From assembly GCF_051020765.1 (NCBI RefSeq), contig NC_134929.1, forward strand, positions 16,584,635 to 16,648,634: a stretch of DNA of 64,000 nt, in the 5' to 3' direction. A program made the translations under genes and the position numbers. The stretch comes from Lasioglossum baleicum. Lineage: Eukaryota > Arthropoda > Insecta > Hymenoptera > Halictidae. Every line of letters begins with the position of its first letter. Position 1 is the first letter of the stretch. Below the pieces are notes generated by a model. That model was given only the letters and a program-made list of their open reading frames with translations. It did not search any database and was not told the origin of the DNA. Below, piece after piece: positions 22,961 through 33,666 of the stretch.

Positions 22961-23960
22961 TAACTATCAAGAGCCCAGATCAGCCGCATCTTGCGATTGA
23001 GGAGAGAGAAGAAAAGCGGTCGCGTGAGATTTTCATTCCGTCGCGAGCAGGGCAGACACTGGCATGCCGGGGTGCTGTGGGAGGGAGAGCATCCTTGAAT
23101 TTTAATTATTTCCCCATTTTATTTCGGACGGGCGGGCGTCGGGACTAATCCTCGTTCTTTGGCCGGCGTGGCACGTGGCCCCGGGCGTACCTCTGGAAAT
23201 AATTTATTTGGGAAGGTAAAAGTCTGCGGCGGCTGCTGGTGGTTCTCGATCGTGGAAAAACGAGACACGGAAGGAAGGAAGGAAGGGTGGATAGGCTGGG
23301 ACGGGGCGAGGCAGGAAAAAAAAGGAAAGAGACACAGAGCGGGGGGGGGTGGGCAGAGGGGTCGGGGAGAAGCCAAAGCCTGTGGAGGAGACATCGAAAT
23401 TGACATGCCCTCCGAGGATACCTCTGCCTGGCATCAATCGAGCTTTTTCGGCGTAGTCGATGCCCTCAGCTACTATTTCAATCTCGAGGAAGCAGCGAAT
23501 GGAGACGACACAAAGACGGGGCCCGGCTTCGCGAACGAGAATAGTCCGTCACCGCGGTCTGTTTTGACGAGCGGCCATATTTACGATACTGTTTTCTTGC
23601 CCGGCGCCTCGCCTCGCCCGCTCTCTCGATGCAAAACGCTTCCTTCGTTTTATATTGTCTCTCTCTCTCTCTGCTCGCCCAGGAAACGAATGAACACTTT
23701 TAAGAAATTGACGGCCGGCTACAGACCGCGCGGATCCTCGCCGTTTCCTCAGCGACCAACGGTAACAACGCATCACGAGGTTTTATTTTTATCCGCGCTG
23801 GCGACCGGCTTAATTCTTTCCTTTCTTCCTCTCCCCGAGTTCGTACGCTTGGGGACCTAAAGGTCGTCGATAATGTTGCTCCGTTTGTTACCGTGAATTA
23901 TGATCGTGTACGAGAAACTTCGGCCGCCAGCGGTTGCTTCGCTAGTGCTTCCTGTCGCGA
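22960..23960. other. GC-rich island with a long open frame, gene doubtful
   Basis: A 233-codon plus frame covers 23159-23860. Its first third is low-complexity Gly/Arg/Lys. The middle, after the Met near 23404, is more mixed and includes acidic and aromatic residues, and the end is hydrophobic. No domain is recognised. GAAG|GTAAAAG at about 23216 is a fair splice-donor match. Minus-strand frames in the same span are Pro/Ser-rich. I treat this as an unassigned island that might hold an exon. Confidence 0.3.
23340..23367 (+). other. G-quadruplex motif
   Basis: Four runs of at least three G (a run of about ten, then GGG, GGGG and GGGG) are separated by loops of one to four bases. This fits the usual G3-N1-7 quadruplex rule. 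It lies in the GC-rich island. Confidence 0.6.
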
Positions 23961-23999
23961 GGGATGTAACGCGGGGTTAACTTCATTTGCAATGTTGTC

Positions 24000-24540
24000 C
24001 ATGAATGAAACGAGGCAAAGACGTTCATTTTTAGAATGTGAATTGTTTCTGATGTAGCACGTGAAAGTGTGTGTATTGAAAATAATGTTCAGTCTTCAAA
24101 TGCACCAATTTGTTTTTGTCATGAAGTGCATGAAACGAAATTGACGATACTTCTGTACTGCTTCAAGTTAGATCAGTGTAAAATTCGTCCAGGTGAAGAA
24201 ATAGAATTATCTTGCCAGAAATTGAGTGAACCAATTTCACGCAATGTCTGCGATATCCAACAAGATTAAGGGTGCCCCACCCTCAAGCCACGTACTTAAT
24301 CAATCAACGCGTTAAGCTTCCGGCGCACAGCTCAGAAATATCCATATTTTCAAATTTTCAAAATTCCAAGAGAATTTGAAAGAAATTAAAACAACAAAAA
24401 CAAAAAAATTGGAAAGTCAAATTTCATCGTAGTAAATGCTAAATTAACTATCTTGCATCCCAAAAGCCCGAATAAAATTCGAATCCGACTGGGTCGCGAT
24501 AAAAATGAATTTGAAACAGTTAGTGTTGGCTGTTGGTATC
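24000..24540. other. Spacer, nothing recognised
   Basis: AT-rich to balanced DNA between two GC-rich islands. A 66-codon plus frame (24069-24269) has six cysteines but no signal peptide or family match. It is probably chance. Confidence 0.3.
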
Positions 24541-24670
24541 AGAAGGACGCCGAAGTCCCGAAGAGCTTAAAATCTCGGAAAACAGTTGGCGAGCAAGCGG
24601 CCGAGCAATTAATCGGCAAACTCGCACTAACTTATCCATACCTCGGGACCGCGACCATTCGCGCGCACCG

Positions 24671-24752
24671 ATGCAGCAGCGGTCTGCAGCAGCGCCGGTG
24701 GCAACAACAACAACAGCTCGAGCACCAGCGATAACAGCAGCAGCAGCAGCCG
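24671..24752 (+). repeat. (CAG/CAA)n opa-like repeat
   Basis: Interrupted CAG and CAA runs. One frame reads WQQQQQLEHQR-like glutamine-rich peptide and another an alanine/threonine-rich one. Such tracts occur in insect transcription-factor genes but are also common outside genes. Confidence 0.65.
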
Positions 24753-25077
24753 GCGGTCCTGCGGTGGTCGGGGTTACCAGAATCGCGAACTAGAACTTCG
24801 AGGAGGAACGCATTGACCCTGGCTTGCGCAAGATCCAGGGTGGCGGCCCTCCGCCCCCAGGAATCCGGTGTCTAATTCACCGGTCGGTCTTCCGGGTGGC
24901 AACTTTGGATCTTTCCCCCGCATCGATAATAATTATCGCGTTTCGATCGAGGCCGGCGGCGTCGTGTGGTCTCGTACGCGAATTTCAGTGACGGGGCCGC
25001 GAATCGATCGCGATTAAAAGTCCTGCACCGATGTAAACAAACTGCACAGCGCCGGAGAGAAACAGCCGAAGAGCAAC

Positions 25078-25108
25078 GGGGGGCGAGGGCGAAGGGGTAC
25101 AAGGGGGA
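25078..25108 (+). other. G-quadruplex motif
   Basis: Runs of six, three, four and five G are separated by loops of three to five bases. Confidence 0.6.
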
Positions 25109-25595
25109 TGCCCGTGGCGGGTGCGAAAGAGATAGAGAGTAGGATCGTGCGAAACTGGTTGGTTGGTGGGATGAAGATAGAGAAACCGGGGGGTTGGAGA
25201 GAGGGAGAGAGAAAGAGAGAATGGGAGTCGTTGGTGCGTTACCTCGCGGAGGTCGTTGACCGAGGGTGCCAGAGAGAATGGAGGGGTAACAAGACTGGGG
25301 TAGGGGCGCGGAACGCGGCAGCTGGAAGGGGTTGAAAGTCGAAGAAAGAGGGTCGCGAGCCGAGAGAGCCGGACGGGGATGCAACGCTCCGGTTGTTGGA
25401 GGGGTTCTCGCGTGCAGTTGCATCGACCGACGGCTCAGCTGTGCGTCTCCATCCCTGCGTCTCCACCCCGCCGGTTGCTCCACCGAACCCCTTGCTTTTG
25501 CAGTTCGTTCTCCTCTGGCCTCACCCCCTTGGCACCCGCCCCCGCTTCAGCCCTCGCCCACCATGCACAACGGCCGTGCTAACCCAACCGACACC

Positions 25596-25637
25596 CCTTC
25601 TCTCACTCTCTCTCTTTCTCTCTCTCTCTCTCACTCT
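25596..25637. repeat. (CT)n microsatellite
   Basis: CTCTCT array with isolated CA or TT interruptions. Confidence 0.8.
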
Positions 25638-25811
25638 GCCTCTAGCCTTGCGCCAGCAAGTTCGAGTCCCTTATACCCCTTGCGGCCCGGACCTCGCGCA
25701 ACCACCGAATCGACCACGCCGTCACAGGGGATGCTGCGCTGTGAACGTGACCCTCAAAACGGCACAACGTGTATACACCCCGCCCACAGAGAGAGGGAGA
25801 GAGAGATCCTG

Positions 25812-25852
25812 TACACCGCACCGCACAGCACCGCACCGTGCCGCACCGCATC
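25812..25852. repeat. (CACCG)n-like short tandem repeat
   Basis: Five-base CACCG steps with CACAG and TGCCG variants, about eight units. Confidence 0.65.
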
Positions 25853-26134
25853 GAGACACACGTATGAACGTGGCCGCCCCGCTAATGAATCGGGACTATA
25901 CTCTCTCAAGAAGCTTCGTGAACTTCGGCCTTTCCCTCAAGACCCAACGGGGTTCGTTGAACCCGGCCGCCGAGCCACCAACCGAACGCCGTTCGACCCC
26001 CCAGCTGCGATGCATCGGCGAATATCGACGGGGTTCTTCTTCTCCACGGAGCTACGACTAGAACTATGCCAGCCGTGAATGATTCTCAGGATTGTCCGAA
26101 ACAGAACAGCCATCTGGGATATATTGTTTATCAC

Positions 26135-26334
26135 TAGACTGCGGATCTTTATGCAATATGAAACATGTCTGCATCGATTGCAAGACACAGGAGCCAAATA
26201 AAAATTTCATTCTTCTTTTGATTATCTTGTTAAGGTGAAACTAATACATTGGTGGCCTTAAATCTTTTTAATACCTTCAGTGTTTTAAATTGTACGTGCC
26301 AATTTTTGTTATAAATGCATAAAATTCGTTGGTA
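26135..26334 (+). mobile_element. Family C TA-flanked MITE, copy 2
   Basis: It opens TAGACTGCGGATCTTTATGC. Inside it shares with copy 1 the blocks GAAACTAATACATTG and TTTTAAATTGTACGT. It closes with ATGCATAAAATTCG, after which the expected CAGTCTA is eroded to TTGGTAGA. Non-coding. Confidence 0.8.
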
Positions 26335-26352
26335 GAAGTATACTCTAAGAAT

Positions 26353-26614
26353 TGAAGGGATGGATGGATAAAGGTGTCAAGTAACAAATTGTTTGTTTTC
26401 TGTAAAAGAGTTTTTAACGAGGTATGTTGTCCTTTTTTGATGAATGAAGATAATAACACAAATCAATTACACACATATATATATATGTATATATATATAT
26501 TCTCTAATACAAAAAAGATAATAATTATCTTCATTCATCAATAAAGGACAACGTATTTTGTTAAAAACTCTTTTACAGAAAACAAACTTTACACCTTTAT
26601 CTATCCACCCCTTC
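26353..26614. mobile_element. Family I foldback element (arms about 100 bp)
   Basis: GGATAAAGGTGT, GTTTGTTTTCTGTAAAAGAG, TTTTTAACGAGGTATGTTGT and TGATGAATGAAGATAAT in the left arm all recur inverted in the right arm (26535-26614). The loop of about 60-90 bp contains an (AT)n tract. It sits between two family C copies. No second copy was seen. Confidence 0.75.
26475..26502. repeat. (AT)n microsatellite
   Basis: An ACACATATATAT...TATATATATT run forming the tip of the family I hairpin. Confidence 0.75.
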
Positions 26615-26860
26615 TGCCACCATTTCTGCTTTATACAGTTTACAATCATTGTTTCCGCAACTGCATCTTCCATAAATTGGAATATTGAAGTACTTTACAA
26701 CGATCAAAAAGTTGATTTACAATTTTTCAGTTCTTTTACGAAAACGAATTTTTTATTCGAATTTGACTCGAAGTGATATTATTTTTATTTATCCTATTAG
26801 CTTTCTCAAAATGCACTGTGGGTTACAGTAATCGTTTAGCAAATGTTGTTTTGTGACGAG

Positions 26861-27002
26861 TAGACTGCGGATTTTTATGCGAAATAAAAACTGTTTCTGC
26901 TATTAATAATTTTATAAGGTTGAAAACAATTCTTCAGGTGTCTTTACTATTCTGCATCGAATCTTTTCATTTTTGCCATAGATGCAGAAAATCCGCATTC
27001 TG
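26861..27002 (+). mobile_element. Family C TA-flanked MITE, copy 3
   Basis: TAGACTGCGGATTTTTATGC at the left pairs with GCAGAAAATCCGCATTCTGA at the right. The interior is short and diverged, about 140 bp in total. Confidence 0.75.
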
Positions 27003-27524
27003 AAACTATTCAAGTAATTGTATTATTCCATTAATTTTTCACGTACAAGAGATCTACAGTAAATTTGAAAATTGTTCCCGGTGGCGAGGGATGTAATTTA
27101 CCTTTTTTGTAAATAAATCGCAGAGCGAACGAAACGGACGGACTACTAAAACGGACGAAGAAATTAGCATGTGCAATCAGAGCTTGTCTGCAATGGCTCG
27201 TCTGCAGCGACTACAAATATCGCTTCTCCACAGATAGAAATCAGCATGTGGGATACGCAACAAGTCGGTACATCGCGGAACCACTGGCGATGTTATTGTT
27301 CCGTTCAATTACATCACGGCGCGGCTGTATTAAGAGCAGAAGCAGATGAGATTGCACGCTCTGATTACCGAAAGAGCATAGAGCTCGATGCATTCGGGGA
27401 ATCATATTTTTCCAGCCAGGGAAATCACTTTTTTGTAACATTATTCTTTCGCACGTAACAAGGAACATCTGCTATTTAATAACGATAATAGTGGCAATAT
27501 GTCTTTCTCCCTGAAGAGATCACG

Positions 27525-27712
27525 AAAATGTAGAATTTTGAAAAATTATCAGGAATAATGTAAAATTTTAGAAAATTATCAAGAATAATGTAGAATTTTG
27601 AAAAATTACCAAGTACATATTGTATAATATAGAATTTTGAAAAATTATCAAGAATAATGTAGAATTTTGAAAAATTATCAGGAATAATGTAGAATTTTGA
27701 AAAATTATCAGG
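27525..27712. repeat. Tandem repeat, about 30-bp unit, six to seven copies
   Basis: TGTAGAATTTTGAAAAATTA followed by TCAGGAATAA repeats, with one copy carrying an insertion near 27610-27630. The minus strand is open and repeats an IIFQNSTLFL-type phrase because 30 is a multiple of three. Confidence 0.85.
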
Positions 27713-28020
27713 AATATTATGTTAAAAATGTGCACTATACATATACGAATCATTTCCTAAAATCATGTTTTGACGATATTTCAAGGTGGTCGGCGCATTC
27801 TTAAATACAAACCTATACATATTGTTCAATATTATTGCATAGCGTAAAAATACGGATCTAACGATATCGATACCCACACCGGTTCAATCATTCAATCTCG
27901 AAATATTTCTGTCTGGAAGGTAAGATATTTAATGTTTTCAAACATATATATCTGGAGATTAAATTATCGAAGGGGTACGATTAAACAGGTCGTTGAATTC
28001 GTCTTCTCATGAACTGTCAC

Positions 28021-28260
28021 AATAAATAGCATAGATCTACAAAAAGGCACGTTTTAAAAAATCCTTCTGATCTTTCTACATCTAAAAAAAAGCTGAAGCA
28101 GTCTGGTCCAATTTTACCACGTTTTTATTAACTCGCTTTCTTGTCTGTCTGTCTGTTTGTTTGTCTGTTCGGTACTTTTGCAATTGATTTTAAACTAACT
28201 TCCCGATGAGCCAGAGACTTGAAACTTTAAACATAGCTCAGAACTGAATGACAATGCAAT
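28021..28260. repeat. Possible dispersed repeat with TCTG/TTTG core
   Basis: TTGTCTGTCTGTCTGTTTGT near 28141 is followed by a CCCGATGAGCCAGAGACTTG phrase. It is weakly alike, in reverse, to the segment around 18120-18200. Boundaries unknown. Confidence 0.35.
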
Positions 28261-28479
28261 ATTTTATCAGTTCCTCGATCGAACGTTCTAGATCTATTTA
28301 GTTCATTTGAATCTTCGTACGTTGAGGTAAACGGTCTCAACGCCGACTGTTCGTTCTCGCAACCGCTTGCGTTTGTTTTCGATATGTCTAAAAAATTATT
28401 TGTTTCTGAAGTAATTCTTAAAGTAATTGTAAAGTGAACGAGTGCTTTGTGCACTGGGCGTACACGTTATTTTACGCGT

Positions 28480-29030
28480 ACATTCAGAACCGAAGAAAAA
28501 TCTTGACCCATCTTTCTGGCTCTGTGTGAAAACAGTAAGGAAGACGTCTCCGCCGCCTGTAACTAACAGACGACGCAAGCTGTAAGGGTTGATAGGGGTT
28601 AATCCAGCCTGGTGTAGACCGTGTCTATTTACCTGTGCAGGGGTGGCGGAAGTGTGAGCTCGCGTAACAGACCGAAACGTCCGATCCGGAGGTCCGAGAC
28701 GACCTATACCCTTCACCCTGCGTTTCCCGGCATCTCCAGTCGGAGCGATGGCATAACCGGCAGCACTCGGAGTGCCGTTGCACCCGTTTTACGACCGGCA
28801 GACCGGTAGTCTGCCACGTTATACGATATACGAGCGAAGCTATATCCACGTGTCTGGCTGGGGTGGCACCCGCGGCTCCGAACCAGGGTAGGAGAGGGTG
28901 CGTGTTTCGGGTGAGGACACCGAGGCGAACAGAACTCGAAAAGACTTCGAAAACTCCGACCGCGAACGACTCCGGGACGAGGGGATTGGCTTAGGGAAGC
29001 TTCGAGACTGAATGCATTCACCTAATGTCA
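28480..29030. other. GC-rich island, no gene assigned
   Basis: A CpG-rich block with minus frames of 106 and 102 codons and plus frames of 62 codons. TTTACCTGTGCAG at about 28627-28639 resembles a splice acceptor, but no coding segment follows convincingly. Confidence 0.3.
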
Positions 29031-29349
29031 CCGTACCCCTGATACTTCGGAATTCACCCCGAATTTCGCATCATCCCTCTGATGCGAATAATAGTACTAA
29101 TCAGCGTGCATGTTTTTGGAAAGAATGTCCAGGATTACTTGAAGGCATCTGATGCTGGAAACAAATCTGCAAATTGTTCATCTAGCACCATCAATTTTTT
29201 CAAAAATTTAAGGCTGATGTTTGCGAAACGTAGTTTTATTTATTTTTGGTTACGTTCTGGAATTTGAACGTTTTGAAAGTTACCTACAGATTACCGTAGT
29301 ATCTGTAACATCGTTTACAATGAAACTGAGAATTGGTGCTTGACAGTTA

Positions 29350-29642
29350 GGTCCCTAAAGAGTTAAGGAGAAATTTATTTTTTTTGTTCGGTGATAGAAA
29401 ATGGATTTTTTCCTGAAGTCTCTGAAGAGTTGAGGAAATTAATTTTTTTTGTTTGGTGACAAAAATGGATTTCTCCCTGAAGTCTCTGAAGAGTTAAGGA
29501 GGACATATTTTTTTAGGCAACAAATGGATTTTTTCTTGGAGTCCCTGAAGAGTTAAGGAGGACATATTTTTTGAGGCAAAAAATGGATTTCTCCCTGAAG
29601 TTTCTGAATAGTTGAGGACAAATTTTAATTTTTTGTTTGGTG
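29350..29642. repeat. Tandem repeat, about 64-bp unit, four to five copies
   Basis: CTGAAGTCTCTGAAGAGTTA (and variants) recurs about every 60-65 bp. It is followed by AGGA, a T-run and ATGGATTT(TTT/CTCC)C. Neighbouring copies differ mostly in T-run length. Confidence 0.85.
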
Positions 29643-29799
29643 AATAAAATTCTTAACAGATTTCGTTCAAAGTCTTCATCCTGTGTCTGACTGGTTAAAG
29701 TAGCAGTTTCATTTTAAATTGGAAAGAGATCGCGTAGAAAGAAAAAATCCTGGGTCGAAATAAAAGCCTCGGTTCCAGAGTTAAAGTAGCCTCGAGCGT

Positions 29800-30660
29800 G
29801 AAGGGTTAACTGATGCTCGCGATGGGAGCAGAGGCAAGATCGAAGGTTCAAAGCCCGAGCACTTTGACCCTAATTCCCGCGTGCAAAGAAACAGCAGCGA
29901 TCAGTTTTGCGCGTCGCGACGACTCCGCCGAAAAACTCTCTGCTCCGAGGGGAAAAGCACGCGATCACTCGTCACCGTTTAAAACCTCTCGACCGCTCCA
30001 TATCGAAGAAGATGATTTCCAGTTATGGGGATACGCAGTATCCATGACAACGTGTGCCACGCTGATGTACACGTTACACTCCGGCCCCGAACGATGGGGT
30101 AGGTCAATGCACGGTTTGTCGCTTGGCAACCTAACAACCTACCCTGCGACCAACTGCATCCAAGGACTAAACCCTCCTTTTTTTTTAATCAGTGCCTTTG
30201 TTCCGCGGTTCGATTGTCTCTGCGTTCGAAGAGAGCGCCGGAGAACGCAGCAGGGAAAGGGGTAGGCCTCGGAAGTTTGATCGACGGAGAGGGTTGAGCG
30301 GAACGCCTTTGGTATTTTCCAAAGCGACCCCGGTTGAATGGCCCTGCGTCTCAACTTATCCACGAAAATCATTCCCCAACACCTCTTGCGACGTGTAACC
30401 TACATTCGAGAGGTCGCTCTCCTTCGAACTAATGATCGAACGTAATTAGAGGTTACGTCGCGTCGGGGCCACCTCGTTATCGCCACCGAAAGAGCTATTC
30501 CCGCGTTAGAACAGCTTTGTGATCAACGACCTGTCGACTTTCCCTAAAGTCCTGCGCGGTTCTAACCGAAGGTATTTGCGCTGTCGAGCACTGTGACCAC
30601 GGCGATCAACGATTTCAGATCAACAGCTGGCTCTCGCGAGAGACCCACAAATGTTAACGC
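29800..30660. other. GC-rich island, no gene assigned
   Basis: A balanced, CpG-containing island. A 150-codon plus frame (29813-30265) starts shortly after the AT-rich repeat ends and has a mixed residue composition, but no motif is recognisable. An X-box-like site lies inside it. Confidence 0.35.
30038..30051 (+). promoter_or_regulatory. X-box (RFX-like) motif
   Basis: GTATCCATGACAAC fits the RFX X-box pattern GTNNYY-AT-RRNAAC in both half sites. A second half-site-like word, GGCAACC, lies about 75 bp downstream. X-boxes drive ciliary genes in animals. No such gene is recognised here, so function is inference. Confidence 0.35.
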
Positions 30661-30670
30661 TAGGTAAGAA

Positions 30671-30985
30671 TTACTATTTTATATTATTTTATAAACACAA
30701 GAATGTGTCACATATTTGTTTCTTCCCTGGCCTAAATTTTTATTATCCTATAAACTGTAATAAAGTCTGAAACATTCCGATACTTACGGAAGTCTCTAAT
30801 TTAATGTACTAATGTGTTAGTTATATTTTACATCATTTTATAAATATCACAAGAATGTGCCAAATTTTTAGTCACATTTTTTTGGTTGTCACCTGGCCTA
30901 AATTTTTATCATTCGAAACTGTAAAGAAGTCTGAAAAATTCTGAGATGCTTACGGAAGTCTGTAGTTCAATGTGCAAGTGTTTGT
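30671..30985. repeat. Tandem duplication, about 165-bp unit, two copies
   Basis: ACAAGAATGTG, CCTGGCCTAAATTTTTAT, AAGTCTGAAA and CTTACGGAAGTCT occur in the same order in both halves, with small indels between them. Confidence 0.75.
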
Positions 30986-30989
30986 TAAA

Positions 30990-31989
30990 CGAAATGGTTA
31001 ATCAATTTTACAATGAAAATAAAAATTCGAGAGAAATTTTCACTTGGCTCTGACTCGGTCATAATGGCGGTGAAGGGATAATACGTACCTAATAAAATTA
31101 ATTTGCTGAACCTTTATGGATGCATCTTTACAATAATCGTAAACTAAAAATATTATGTTAAAGTTTTGGGATTTATTCGATAACCAACTTTCGGGATTTA
31201 TTTGACCAGAGTGCGGAACAAGTTCAAAATGTCAACTAGAAGACTGATTATGGTAAAAAAATGTATACATATACTACATTTAAAAGAACATTTTCTATGA
31301 TATTATAAATGTGCATGCAAAAAAAATGTGATTTAAACCTCTCTCTGCAAAAGACGAAAGGATAAATTGAATAGTCTCGAATGAGTTCGTGATTTATAGG
31401 AAGTGAACATGCTCATGTTCACGGGGTTAAGACGGGGTTCGAATTGGGAAATCGGCCACTCGGTAGGTGGTCGCGTAGGTCGTCTCGTAGGAATTAGGTT
31501 AAACTACGAGCAATTATGACAGGATATGATTTAGCCTGGCTTTCTTAACCGTCAATTTCTGCGCCGTGCACGCCAACGGTTGTCCGCACGCCATTGCGTT
31601 GCCGGTCAGGGCCGGCCTTTGACACGTATACTTCGATGCTTCGTATTTTATTGTTCGCCAGCTTTAACGGTATGAAACACCGATTTTCAAACAAGTCATT
31701 TTATAATTTACGTTCAATTTAAATGTTAACGTATTCCTCAAGGCTTCGTATTTCATTGTTTACGAGCTGCAACAGCGCAGTGAACACGGCAAAATGCATT
31801 CAACGAGAAACTGGAAATTGATATTACGATAAATAAATAGTAATATTTGTGAAAATTGATTCTATCGGATAAAATTGTTTCAACGAAGAATATGCACTCA
31901 ATTCAATTCAATTTCGAAGACATACATTAATCTTTATTTAACAATTGAAAATTCCTCTACTGGAGTAAAGAATCCTTCATTTTTAAATA
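30990..31989. other. Spacer, nothing recognised
   Basis: AT-rich with a balanced block at 31420-31640. The phrase CTTCGTATTTTATTG/CTTCGTATTTCATTG occurs twice about 108 bp apart (31640 and 31748), hinting at a small duplication. No gene. Confidence 0.3.
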
Positions 31990-32075
31990 TACAGGTTGCT
32001 CCAAAAGTGTTATACTTTCTTAAGTATCAGGAATCAGTCCTCTCAATGAAGTACATTTTTGGGATACCCTGTAGA
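31990..32075. mobile_element. Tiny Tc1/mariner-like MITE remnant
   Basis: TACAGGTTGCTCCAAAAG on the left pairs with TTTTTGGGATACCCTGTA on the right across about 85 bp. The right end matches the solo end at 3728. TA lies at both outer edges. Confidence 0.5.
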
Positions 32076-32337
32076 AAGAGTCAAGTAATGAATGGATTTC
32101 CAAGTATAACTCTTTCAATTCAATTTAAAGTCTTGCTCACTATGTATAATACAATGAACCAAAAAACTAGGTTTGTGTTTCAATAAAATTAGATTAATTT
32201 TAAATGTTTTATATCAATGAAAACGAATGGAAAACTTTACTTTTGAGCGCGTATTGTAATCAGACAAAACCGAACTAAACTCAATCTCGCCTCCGCCTTC
32301 CAGTGGCCTGTACATTCCGGCTTAAATAAATAAACGA

Positions 32338-33000
32338 ATGATCGCGACAGTAATCCGTCGGATCGATCGAACGAAGGGAACCGACGAAAGAGAAGAAAAT
32401 CAGAAAATAACCCGGTCGCATCGCCTACACGGTATCGAATATTACCGTAGCGCAGAAATAGAGTGTCTAATTCGGAGTCAGAGGTCATTAATACTCGGGG
32501 ACAATGTCGGCAAGCAGAAAAATGGTCGCTCGACCGTGGAAACACAGAAAATTCCTCAAGATTCCGAGCGCGTTGATCACGCTACACCTTTAATAATAGA
32601 TCTGTCGGCCGACGAGCATGCTGGCAGTCACGCCGCGCCGTGCGCCGGGGAAAAAACAGATAAGTTTGCTGGACAAAAACAGCTGCTTTCCGATTTCACC
32701 GGTGACATCGGTGCCTCGATAACGAGCGTGCCCGAGCAAACAGACGTGGAAACAGATGTAACCGTAATCATGGTTCAGCGTCACCGAGTTTATCGCTCGA
32801 AAACGCTTTCCGACGAGGTCCTTTTTCCTTCACCGACTCGCTTTTCCACCACGATTTTCACTGCTACTTTTTTTTTTGCGCGCACGCGGATGTTAGCAAC
32901 CCTTCCATTCTGCGAATGCGCTTCAACGTCGTTGAGATACTTGATTTCGCTTTCTAGATCGTTAGATCGGAGCTCTACATGCAAAGTGTCACTTATGTAG
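32338..33000 (+). CDS. Unrecognised open frame, 220 codons, coding doubtful
   Basis: This is one of the few long frames outside CT/GA-rich low-complexity DNA. The translation is mixed and charged in its first 150 residues, with a Phe-rich patch and a Leu/Ser-rich end. There is no signal peptide, membrane segment or known domain. A minus-strand frame of 102 codons overlaps its start and others of 64 and 89 codons overlap further on. It could be one exon of an unknown gene, part of a non-coding transcript, or chance. The start chosen is simply the first ATG. Confidence 0.18.
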   Translation: MIATVIRRIDRTKGTDEREENQKITRSHRLHGIEYYRSAEIECLIRSQRSLILGDNVGKQKNGRSTVETQKIPQDSERVDHATPLIIDLSADEHAGSHAAPCAGEKTDKFAGQKQLLSDFTGDIGASITSVPEQTDVETDVTVIMVQRHRVYRSKTLSDEVLFPSPTRFSTTIFTATFFFARTRMLATLPFCECASTSLRYLISLSRSLDRSSTCKVSLM

Positions 33001-33107
33001 AGGGTGTACAGAAATTGTATGTCGCGGCTATCGTAGCGAGATTGTAACATTTGTAACACTGTCGGCTCGGTGGACGTTGATGTGAGAAAGGTGCCGAAAA
33101 ATTAACT

Positions 33108-33154
33108 CTGACCTTGAATTTCGGGGAAACGTAATTTCAAGGTCGGAAGGTCAA
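33108..33154. promoter_or_regulatory. Inverted FTZ-F1/ERR-like sites
   Basis: TGACCTTGA at about 33109 faces TTCAAGGTC at about 33136, with AAGGTCA following close behind. TCAAGGTCA is the known extended monomer site of FTZ-F1 and ERR receptors. Regulatory use is unproven. Confidence 0.3.
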
Positions 33155-33630
33155 CAATCTTTTTATCGCATTCTATTAAAAATGCAATAGAATCCATGGC
33201 TGAACGGTCAACCCGTCTCTTAAAAAATTATACAAATGTTTTTTCATTATCATACTGATTTTTATATTTTCATTTCTCAGTCGGATGGAGTTTATTATAA
33301 TATTATTTTTTTGCGTTTGAAATATGTCGAAAGTACAATATAAATAGAATCAGTTTGATAATGAAAAAATTTTGTAGCAGATAAAAATGAAAATTAAACC
33401 CCTCAACTTGAGGAAAATATTATTTAGTGCGTATGAATATTGAGCATTTCTAATAGTATGTATTTATACATATAGCTACAATGAATATACAATATCGTTT
33501 TTCTCGAAGAGATAATAAATATTTTTCTTTCTATAAAAATATACTGTCACTTCAACATGTTACTTGTTTTGCATATTTTACTGTAAATAAGAGAAGATAG
33601 TTATCATCTAGAAATCGATAGTAATAACTA

Positions 33631-33632
<2 letters not shown>

Positions 33633-33664
<32 letters not shown>
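33633..33664. repeat. (CT)n microsatellite replacing a transposon end
   Basis: A perfect CT array of about 16 units runs directly into CTGCGGATCTTTATGC, the inner part of a family C left end. The outer TAGA of that end is missing. Confidence 0.85.

Positions 33665-33666
<2 letters not shown>

Larger units (their letters stand above)
24540..26080. other. GC-rich island with GA- then CT-rich halves
   Basis: A purine-rich half (25080-25390) meets a pyrimidine-rich half (25440-25700). Plus frames of 248 and 222 codons and a minus frame of 203 codons overlap in this asymmetric DNA and are Pro/Ser/Thr/Arg-rich, so they are not called. The layout is like the islands at 1-660 and 18380-20150. Confidence 0.35.

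Noticed and set aside
25332..26078. 248-codon open frame in the GC-rich island
   Set aside because: Overlaps other long frames in different phases and on the minus strand. It is Pro/Ser/Thr-rich and depends on CT repeats, with no motif. Composition explains it.
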